Assembly: GCA_005788935.1 (NCBI GenBank)
Contig: SYAK01000470.1
Coordinates: 1 to 12,080, forward strand
From: Pseudomonadota bacterium
GTDB lineage: Bacteria; Myxococcota; UBA9042; PHBI01
Direction: 5' to 3'
Length of the DNA: 12,080 nt
Part shown: positions 5,015-10,931 of the stretch, piece by piece
Layout of the letters: each line of letters starts with the position of its first letter
Position numbering within the stretch: position 1 is the first letter of the stretch
Program-made: the position numbers and the translations under genes
Notes under the pieces: generated by a model
Seen by the model: the letters and a program-made list of their open reading frames with translations, nothing else
Told to the model about the DNA's origin: nothing
Database searches by the model: none

Positions 5015-7884
5015 CCCTGCACAGCCGCAGTCGGGGTCGCGACCCATCCCCTGACGAATCGTCAAGGCATCGGGGGAACCGATGGGCTGACATTCCGTCA
5101 AGAAACGCCGGAGCCCTGCGCCATGCGGCGCTCGTGCTCGCCCTCGGCGCCGTCCTCGCGACCCTCGGCGGTGACGCGGGGCGGGCCGACCCCCTGCGAC
5201 GCACGACCGTCCCGCTGATCCCGGCGCTCGCGGAAGCGACCATCGATCCGCCGCTGCCAGCGCGCAGGAAGCTCGCGGGGTGCGCCCCTGGCACGAGTCA
5301 CGCGACCTACGCGAACCCGTTCTCGGACCTGCCGCCCGAGCTCGCGACGCGCAACCTGCGCTTCACGTGGACCGAGGGGAAGGGGGTCATCGGGCTGCGC
5401 GACGTGTTCGTCGTCGAGGCCGGGCACGCGGTCTCCTTCGACGTCCTCCCCGAGCAGGCCCCACGCCTCGAGCTCGGCTGGCGCATCCTGTCCTGCGGGG
5501 CCCGCCCGGGGTCGAAGCTGCGCCTCAAGGTGACGGTCGCCGACGCCCACGGGACGGTGACACAGGTGGTGCCGCTCGAGGCTGGCGCCCTGCGCGCGCT
5601 TGCCCGGGCCGCAGAGCCCGATGCCGACGAAGACCGCGAGCCCCCGAGGCGGCGCAGGCGGGGCGCGGACCACGGCGAGCCTCGGGACGAGGAGGCGACG
5701 CCTCGCAAGCGCCGCGACGACCCGGGCTTCGTGCCGCTCGTCCTCGACCTCCCGCTCGAGCCCGACGCACCCGCCCGCCTGACGCTCGAGGTGGTCGACG
5801 ACGAAGACGAAGACGATGGAGAGAACGATCGCGACCGCCAACGAAAGCGCAAGCGCGGGCTCGAGTCGTCGATCGTCATCGGCCTCGCCGAGCCCGGACT
5901 CACCGGCATCCCGACCGACGCCCCGCCCGTTGCGCGGACAAGTGCTGAAGACGCCGAGCATCCGCCCGCGGTCGGCGCTGACGTCAACGTGCTGTGGGTC
6001 GTCATCGACGCGGTGCGACGAGACGCGCTCGGCCCGGGGCGGACCTTCGAGGCCCGCGACGCGACGCCGCACCTTGACCGTGTGTTCGCCGAGGGGACCG
6101 CCTTTTCGGAGGCCTGGTCGCTCGGCAACGCGACCCGCACCTCGACGGTCGCGATGCTCGCATCGGCGCCGCCGTCGCTCGGCGGGGTCCACAGCCACAG
6201 CTGGAGCTTCACGACCGGCCGCCTCGAGACCTTCTATGCGTCCAGCCCCCCCCTCGTGACGCGGCTGCTCGAGCGATATGGCTGGCGCGTCGCGCACTTC
6301 GGCCACAACCTCTTCGTCTTCGGCGGCGAGGAGATCGGCGTGGACCATGGCTTCCCGCGGGTCTCGGACTTCAAGGCGATCCCCGCCGACGCGGTCAAGG
6401 CGAGCGCGCACGCCATCGCGTTCATGACCGAGAACCGGGACCGCCGCTGGGCGCTGATGCTCAACTACACGGCCCCCCACACGCCCTACCGACCGCCCGA
6501 AGCCTTCCAGGAGAAGGCGGACGCGCTGCCTGGCCCCGAACGCCTCGGCGGCGTCCTGCCGCGCAGCTATGTCGGCGAGCTGATGTGGGTCGACCACAAC
6601 CTCGGCCCGGTCTTCGCGACCCTCGACGCGCTCGGGCTGCGCGAGCGGACCCTCGTCATCGTGACGGCCGACCACGGCGAGCTGATGGATCCGCGGCACG
6701 CCTGCTTCTCCGCCCTCGTCGGTCAGCCATGCGCCTTCAACCACAGCCTGACGGTCTATGGCGGCGAGCTGCGCGTCCCGCTCGCGCTGCGGCTGCCTGG
6801 CCGCATCCGGCCTGGCCAGGCCGTGGACGTGCCGGTGTCCCACCTCGATCTCGCGCCGACCATCCTCGACCTCCTCGAGCTGCCGCCCGCCCCGCGCCAC
6901 GCCGGCCGCAGCCTGCGTCCAGCCCTCGAAGGGGCGCCGCTGTCCCCACGCCCGCTCATCGCAGATGGTCGCCTCGCCACCGCCTGTCGGGACGGCCCGT
7001 GGAAGCTCATCGTCCACGCACCGAGCGACGACGTGGCCCCGATGCCGCGCAAGGTCGAGGGCAGTCCGCGCGACCTCGCGCCGCACGAGCTCTTCAACCT
7101 CGCCACCGACCCGTCCGAGCACGTCAACCTCGCCTACGTCGAGCGCCCGACGACGGCCTCGATGATCGCGCGGCTGCGGGACTTCCGGCTCGAGCTCGCG
7201 TCCCACGTGGCCGGGACGGCGGGAGGGCCCGCCTCGGTCGCACGCGCCGACGTGGCCGGGACGCGTCCCCCCTGGGCGCTCCGGGTCGTGCTCGCAGCTC
7301 GTCGCGCGACCCCCTCGACGCTGGCACTCAAAGTGTCCTGGCAAGGGGGCCCGGCCCTGCCGCCAGGTGCCCTCGGCCCGCTGCCAGCACTGGGCTGCGG
7401 GTCGATGCAAGCGGCCGGTGTCGCCTGTCAGGTGACCCGCGACGGCACCCTCGCGCTGACGATGCAGGCGGCGGCTGGCGCGCATGCGGAGACGACGCTC
7501 ACGCTGCCGGGGTCCGAGGGGGAAGCCCCTGGCGCATGGCTTGCGTGGTCGCTGACGCTCGACGGGCGGCCGCTGCCAGCGAGCGCCCTGCGACTGGGCC
7601 CCTACGGGATCGCCTTCTTCGCGAGGACCCCCGCTCCGAGCCTCCTCACGTGGCTTGACGTGGCCCGGGGAGACCGCGCCGAGCTGCCCGCGATGGCGCC
7701 AGACGAGGCCGCCGTCCACGTGCTGACGCGCCCGCTCGGCGCGACACATCAGACGGGCGAGCCAAGGGCCGCACCAGCTGTCAGCCTCGACCTCCCCGAG
7801 GCGGGTGCCGCCGACCCCGACGCCGACAAGCGCCTCGGGCGCGACGTGCGCAAGGTCCTGCGCGAGCTTGGCTATTCACGCTGA
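5011..7884 (+). CDS. Secreted alkaline-phosphatase-superfamily (sulfatase-fold) enzyme with Thr nucleophile and extra N- and C-terminal domains
   Basis: This 957-residue protein has a single hydrophobic stretch at about residues 35-53 (ALRHAALVLALGAVLATLGG), a signal peptide or anchor after an unusually long polar N-terminus. Residues 90-300 look beta-rich and are interrupted by two highly charged inserts (about 203-237 and 262-283, runs of Asp/Glu and Arg/Lys). The catalytic domain begins near 325: NVLWVVIDAVRRDAL (D333), GNATRTSTVAMLAS (T375 aligns with the catalytic Cys/Ser of sulfatases), APHTPYRPP (H490), VTADHGE (D554, H555) and FNHSL (H578), ending at ELFNLATDPSEHVNLA (693-708). About 220 further residues, beta-rich, end in KVLRELGYSR, similar to the LRxLGY tail of many sulfatase-family proteins. 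Thr in place of Cys/Ser argues against formylglycine-dependent sulfatase activity and for phospho-transfer or phosphodiester hydrolysis outside the cytoplasm. It overlaps the upstream membrane enzyme by ATGA, so the two probably act together. The first 35 codons use rare codons (TCA, AGG, AGA). Confidence 0.83.
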   Translation: MTLHSRSRGRDPSPDESSRHRGNRWADIPSRNAGALRHAALVLALGAVLATLGGDAGRADPLRRTTVPLIPALAEATIDPPLPARRKLAGCAPGTSHATYANPFSDLPPELATRNLRFTWTEGKGVIGLRDVFVVEAGHAVSFDVLPEQAPRLELGWRILSCGARPGSKLRLKVTVADAHGTVTQVVPLEAGALRALARAAEPDADEDREPPRRRRRGADHGEPRDEEATPRKRRDDPGFVPLVLDLPLEPDAPARLTLEVVDDEDEDDGENDRDRQRKRKRGLESSIVIGLAEPGLTGIPTDAPPVARTSAEDAEHPPAVGADVNVLWVVIDAVRRDALGPGRTFEARDATPHLDRVFAEGTAFSEAWSLGNATRTSTVAMLASAPPSLGGVHSHSWSFTTGRLETFYASSPPLVTRLLERYGWRVAHFGHNLFVFGGEEIGVDHGFPRVSDFKAIPADAVKASAHAIAFMTENRDRRWALMLNYTAPHTPYRPPEAFQEKADALPGPERLGGVLPRSYVGELMWVDHNLGPVFATLDALGLRERTLVIVTADHGELMDPRHACFSALVGQPCAFNHSLTVYGGELRVPLALRLPGRIRPGQAVDVPVSHLDLAPTILDLLELPPAPRHAGRSLRPALEGAPLSPRPLIADGRLATACRDGPWKLIVHAPSDDVAPMPRKVEGSPRDLAPHELFNLATDPSEHVNLAYVERPTTASMIARLRDFRLELASHVAGTAGGPASVARADVAGTRPPWALRVVLAARRATPSTLALKVSWQGGPALPPGALGPLPALGCGSMQAAGVACQVTRDGTLALTMQAAAGAHAETTLTLPGSEGEAPGAWLAWSLTLDGRPLPASALRLGPYGIAFFARTPAPSLLTWLDVARGDRAELPAMAPDEAAVHVLTRPLGATHQTGEPRAAPAVSLDLPEAGAADPDADKRLGRDVRKVLRELGYSR
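5051..5102. repeat. Pair of 16-bp direct repeats, each containing a TGAC-N5-GTCA inverted repeat
   Basis: CTGACGAATCGTCAAG at 5051-5066 and CTGACATTCCGTCAAG at 5087-5102 share 12 of 16 bases, in the pattern CTGAC-N4-CGTCAAG, with 36 bp between starts. Each contains TGAC-N5-GTCA; the first copy is a perfect 13-bp palindrome (TGACGA-A-TCGTCA). A by-eye scan found no other TGAC-N5-GTCA in the window. They lie 40-90 bp inside the second phosphatase-fold gene, in a locally AT-richer stretch. The geometry suits a dimeric regulator binding twice, but no binding protein was identified. Confidence 0.5.
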
Positions 7885-9854
7885 GCCGCGTCGGCCGCGT
7901 CGGCTTCGGGACCACCCGCCACATCGCACCAGAAAGCCCGAACCCGCTCGAGATCGGCGGTCACCTCGAAGGGCGGCAGGGCGGCCCGAAGCGTGGCGCC
8001 GTAGCTCGCCCGCCACAGCCGCGGATCAAGGATGGCCGCGATCCCGCGGTCATCGCGGTGCCGGATGAGTCGCCCAAGCCCCTGGCGCAGCGCGGTCGCG
8101 GCGCGCGGTACCTGCAGCTCGCGAAACGGGTTCCGCCCAGCCCGCCGCAGGGCCTGCAGCCGTGCGTCGACCAGCGGATCGCCTGGCGACTCGAAGGGCA
8201 GCTTGTCGATGACAAGCAGGCTCAGTGCCTGACCCGGGACGTCGACCCCTTCCCAGAATGTTTGTGTTGCAAACAAAACAGCGTCGGGGGTCGCCCGGAA
8301 GCGCGCGAGCAGCGCCTCCTTGCCCCCCTCCCCCTGCACGAAGGTCGGCCACGGCCAGCTCGGCGCGAGCGCAGACCACGCCTCGCGCATCGCGCGCCAC
8401 GAGGTGAAGAGCAGGAGCGCCTTGCCGCGGGTCACGGCGACGAGATCGCGCAGGATGGCGACGCAGGCCGAGAGGTGGTCGGGATCACGCGGGTCGGGCA
8501 GGTCGGCCGGGATGAAGAGCAGCCCCTGATCCGCGAAATCGAAGGGGGACGGGACGACGAGGCCGTCATGGTGGCCCTCGAGGAGGCCGAGCCGGGAGGC
8601 GATCGGGCCGAAGTCACCGCCGTCCGCGAGGGTGGCGCTCGTCAGCACGAGTCGCTCGAAGCGGGTCAGGAGCGAGCGCTGAAGCGGTGGCGCGACCGAG
8701 ACCGGCGCCGAGCGCAGGAAGCGCGTTCGCGGACCATCCTCGAGCCAGCGGACCGCCGCCCCATCCTCCGACGTCCCGGCCGCGCCGAGCAGGCGCCAGG
8801 CCAGCTCCCGCAGGGCGTCAGACCGCTCGGCGAGCCTCGCGAGCGCCGCGTCCGTGGCGCCGAGCTCGCGCGCCAGCCCGCCGAGGGCCAGGAGATGGTT
8901 GTCGCACTGCGCGAGCAGGTCCTCCGCCGCGGCGTCGCGGGCCCCAGCCCATGGCGTCCGGCCGCCAGACGCTGGGTGCATCGCCTCGACCCGACCCCAC
9001 AGCGCCTCGACGTCCCGAAGAAAGGCTGCGATCGCACCCTCCCGGAGCACGTCGAGGGCGTGGGCCCGGGACAGGGCGCGACGAAGGTCGGCCGCGAAGC
9101 GCTGCAGGCGAACGGGGGAGAGCTGGTCGCCGAAGGCCTGAGCCGCGACGTCTTCGAGGTGGTGGGCCTCGTCGATGACGAGGGCGTCGGCGGGTGGCAG
9201 CAAGCCGACGTCGCGCGTGAGGCCGAGCGCGAGGTCCGCGAGCAGCAGGTGGTGGTTGACGATGATGAGGTCGGCACCCTCGGCGCGCCGCCGCGCCCGC
9301 ACGAGGAAACACGTATCATGATGCGGGCAGGTGCGACCGAGACACTGCTCCTCATCACTCGCGACCCCACGCCAGACCTCGAGCGTCGCCGAATCACCCT
9401 CGAGCTCGCCGCGATCCCCCGTCTCGGTCACCTCCGCCCAGGCGGCAATCCGCTCGAGCGCCTCACGCGACGCGAGCGGCAGGTCGGGCAGCGCCACCGC
9501 CTGCGCGAGCAGCAGTTGACAGAGGTAGTTCGTCCGCCCCTTCAGCACCGCGGCCGAGAACGACAGACCGAGCGCCTCGCGCAGGAACGGCACCTGCTGC
9601 AGCCAGAGCTGATCCTGCAGCGTCTTCGTGCCCGTCGCGACGATCGTGCGGCACCCGGATAGAATGACCGGCAACAGATACCCAAGCGATTTCCCGGTGC
9701 CGGTGCCAGCCTCGACGAGCAGCGGTCTCCGGGACGCGAGCGCCTGCGCCACGGCGCGCATCATCCGCTCCTGCCCCTCGCGCGACTCGAACCCCGGCAT
9801 CGCCCGCGCGAGCAGCCCGTCCCCACCGAGGAAGCGCTCGAGGAGGGGTGACAT
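7872..9854 (-). CDS. dinG: DinG/XPD-family iron-sulfur ATP-dependent DNA helicase
   Basis: This 660-residue superfamily-2 helicase, read from ATG 9854-9852, has the full DinG/Rad3 set: PGFESREGQ (Q-motif-like), EAGTGTGKS Walker A (K55), TGTKTLQDQL (Ia), VIDEAHH (DEAH 228-231), LVLTSATLADGGDF (III), LLLFTSWRAM (IV), FATQTFWEGVDVPG (V) and QGLGRLIRHR (VI, 591-600). Four cysteines fit the 4Fe-4S cluster: C112 (NYLCQ), C171, C176 and C182 (CLGRTCPHHDTC). Enzymes of this family unwind DNA 5' to 3' and act on D-loops, R-loops or forked structures in repair and replication. Whether it corresponds to E. coli DinG or its paralogue YoaA cannot be decided from sequence alone. The frame is open upstream to a GTG at 9965, but those 37 residues are low-complexity, so 9854 is preferred; neither start has a strong ribosome binding site. 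Its 3' end overlaps the convergent phosphatase gene by 13 bp. The motif V region uses a run of rare AT-rich codons (8250-8282). Confidence 0.93.
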   Translation of the reverse strand: MSPLLERFLGGDGLLARAMPGFESREGQERMMRAVAQALASRRPLLVEAGTGTGKSLGYLLPVILSGCRTIVATGTKTLQDQLWLQQVPFLREALGLSFSAAVLKGRTNYLCQLLLAQAVALPDLPLASREALERIAAWAEVTETGDRGELEGDSATLEVWRGVASDEEQCLGRTCPHHDTCFLVRARRRAEGADLIIVNHHLLLADLALGLTRDVGLLPPADALVIDEAHHLEDVAAQAFGDQLSPVRLQRFAADLRRALSRAHALDVLREGAIAAFLRDVEALWGRVEAMHPASGGRTPWAGARDAAAEDLLAQCDNHLLALGGLARELGATDAALARLAERSDALRELAWRLLGAAGTSEDGAAVRWLEDGPRTRFLRSAPVSVAPPLQRSLLTRFERLVLTSATLADGGDFGPIASRLGLLEGHHDGLVVPSPFDFADQGLLFIPADLPDPRDPDHLSACVAILRDLVAVTRGKALLLFTSWRAMREAWSALAPSWPWPTFVQGEGGKEALLARFRATPDAVLFATQTFWEGVDVPGQALSLLVIDKLPFESPGDPLVDARLQALRRAGRNPFRELQVPRAATALRQGLGRLIRHRDDRGIAAILDPRLWRASYGATLRAALPPFEVTADLERVRAFWCDVAGGPEADAADAAQRE

Positions 9855-10043
9855 GGCCGTGTTCCCGCCAGACGGCCCGTCCGGGGAACCTGCCACGACC
9901 CCGACCGCGATCGCCGCTCCAGGGTCGGACGGCTCGTTCGCCTCGCTATGGCGTTCGCTGGCCACAGTATGCTACGCGCTCCCCGCGGCGCGCCGACCCG
10001 AGCCGCGCCCCCCGCGCCTCGCGAACGGGCGCGGTGTCGCGAC

Positions 10044-10075
10044 CGGAAACAGCCGGCCGCAGACGGATGTTTCCG
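10044..10075. promoter_or_regulatory. Inverted repeat / potential stem-loop in the divergent dinG-membrane protein intergenic region
   Basis: CGGAAACA (10044-10051) and TGTTTCCG (10068-10075) are perfect 8-bp inverted arms around a 16-base GC-rich loop containing GCCGGC. The element lies in the 262-bp gap between dinG (leftward from 9854) and the membrane protein (ATG 10117), about 40 bp before that ATG and upstream of its ribosome binding site. It could be an operator or a 5'-UTR hairpin. There is no T-run after it, so a terminator is unlikely. No convincing -35/-10 pair was found in the rest of the gap. Confidence 0.4.
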
Positions 10076-10100
10076 CGGGACGGAGCAGCCCGTCAACTTC

Positions 10101-10105
10101 AGGAG
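10101..10105 (+). promoter_or_regulatory. Ribosome binding site deciding the ATG start at 10117
   Basis: AGGAG lies 11 bases before ATG 10117, a slightly long but workable spacing. It favours this start over the much longer open frame upstream, which runs antisense to dinG. Confidence 0.55.
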
Positions 10106-10116
10106 AGACGCCCCCG

Positions 10117-10911
10117 ATGGCCAAGCCAGACCCCACGGAGAACCCAGGCGACGACGCGCGGAAGGCCGAGCTCGAGGCCCTCTTCCGGCAATGGGAGCAG
10201 CGCGGCCCAGGGACAGCGCCGACAACACCCGCGCCGAAGGCGGAGGGGCGCGGGGTGCACGCCCGCCTCGTGACGACGCTCGTGCTGCTTGGCGTGACTG
10301 TCTTCGTGATGGTGTCGACCTGGCAGAGCGTCGCCTACTGGCTCGAGCCCGCCACGCCGCAGGCGCTCGGTGACGTGCGCACCCGCGCGACGGCGGGCGA
10401 GACCTCGCTCGGGGCCGCGCCGAACACCCACGTGGCGGTCGAGGGGCTCATCCCGACGCGCCTCGTCGCGGTGACATCGGGCGACCCCGAGGACGCGTTG
10501 GCAGACGGAGACGTGGAATACATCTTCTTTTGCCCCCTCTACAACATCACCGTCCTGACATCGCAAAAGGTCGAGATCCCGACCGCGCGCATGCCGGTCA
10601 TCGAGGGCGACATGGCGCGCGTCGTGTCGACCGGGCTCGCCTTCCCCGCCGACACGCTCGTCCGCGTCAGCGCAGCTGGCCGTCTGCTGTCGGGGCCCGA
10701 GGCCCCGCCGAACCTGAAGAACTTCGTCGCGAGCTTCGCGAAGCGCCTCGATCTCGACATCGCCGACACCTGGGTCCTCGTCGACGGCCACGCCCCGGCC
10801 TCCGAGACGATCGGGGTCATCCTCTGGGGGGTCGCCGCCGTCCCGCCCCTCGTCTCGCTCGCCTTCCTCGTCGCGGCCCTCCGGGCCCGCCGACGCGCAC
10901 CCGCCGCCTGA
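10117..10911 (+). CDS. Unknown membrane protein with one TM helix at each end and an extracytoplasmic domain
   Basis: I do not recognise this 264-residue protein. Residues 1-48 are polar and charged (ELEALFRQWEQRG may be a short amphipathic helix, then a Pro/Ala/Thr linker). TM1 is about 50-76 (LVTTLVLLGVTVFVMVSTW) and TM2 about 232-255 (TIGVILWGVAAVPPLVSLAF), followed by RARRR. Under the positive-inside rule both ends are cytoplasmic and residues 77-230 form an extracytoplasmic domain with beta-strand character, containing HVAVEGLIPTRLVAV and DVEYIFFCPLYNITVLTSQKV. This topology is shared with SURF1-type proteins, but no SURF1 motif was seen, so no function is proposed. Ribosome binding site AGGAG at 10101 supports the start. 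It ends 20 bp before proA in the same direction, so the two are probably co-transcribed. The link to proline synthesis may be only positional. Confidence 0.8.
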   Translation: MAKPDPTENPGDDARKAELEALFRQWEQRGPGTAPTTPAPKAEGRGVHARLVTTLVLLGVTVFVMVSTWQSVAYWLEPATPQALGDVRTRATAGETSLGAAPNTHVAVEGLIPTRLVAVTSGDPEDALADGDVEYIFFCPLYNITVLTSQKVEIPTARMPVIEGDMARVVSTGLAFPADTLVRVSAAGRLLSGPEAPPNLKNFVASFAKRLDLDIADTWVLVDGHAPASETIGVILWGVAAVPPLVSLAFLVAALRARRRAPAA

Positions 10912-10931
10912 ACGCCCGGGAGAACCCGCCC

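Noticed and set aside
5979..5986. TGACGTCA palindrome inside the secreted enzyme gene
   Set aside because: Single 8-bp palindrome in ordinary coding sequence (GADVN), without the spacing of the twin repeats; likely chance.
5098..7749. An 883-codon open frame on the minus strand opposite the secreted phosphatase-fold gene
   Set aside because: The encoded product is Arg/Gly/Glu-rich with no domain motifs and arises from codon structure of the sense gene in high-GC DNA; the sense strand has clear catalytic motifs.
7866..7910. Possible bidirectional terminator between the convergent phosphatase and dinG genes
   Set aside because: The coding regions overlap and no hairpin followed by a T-run is visible on either strand.
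8058..9662. A 534-codon plus-strand frame antisense to dinG
   Set aside because: Charged, low-complexity product without motifs; the minus strand encodes every helicase motif, so this is a shadow.
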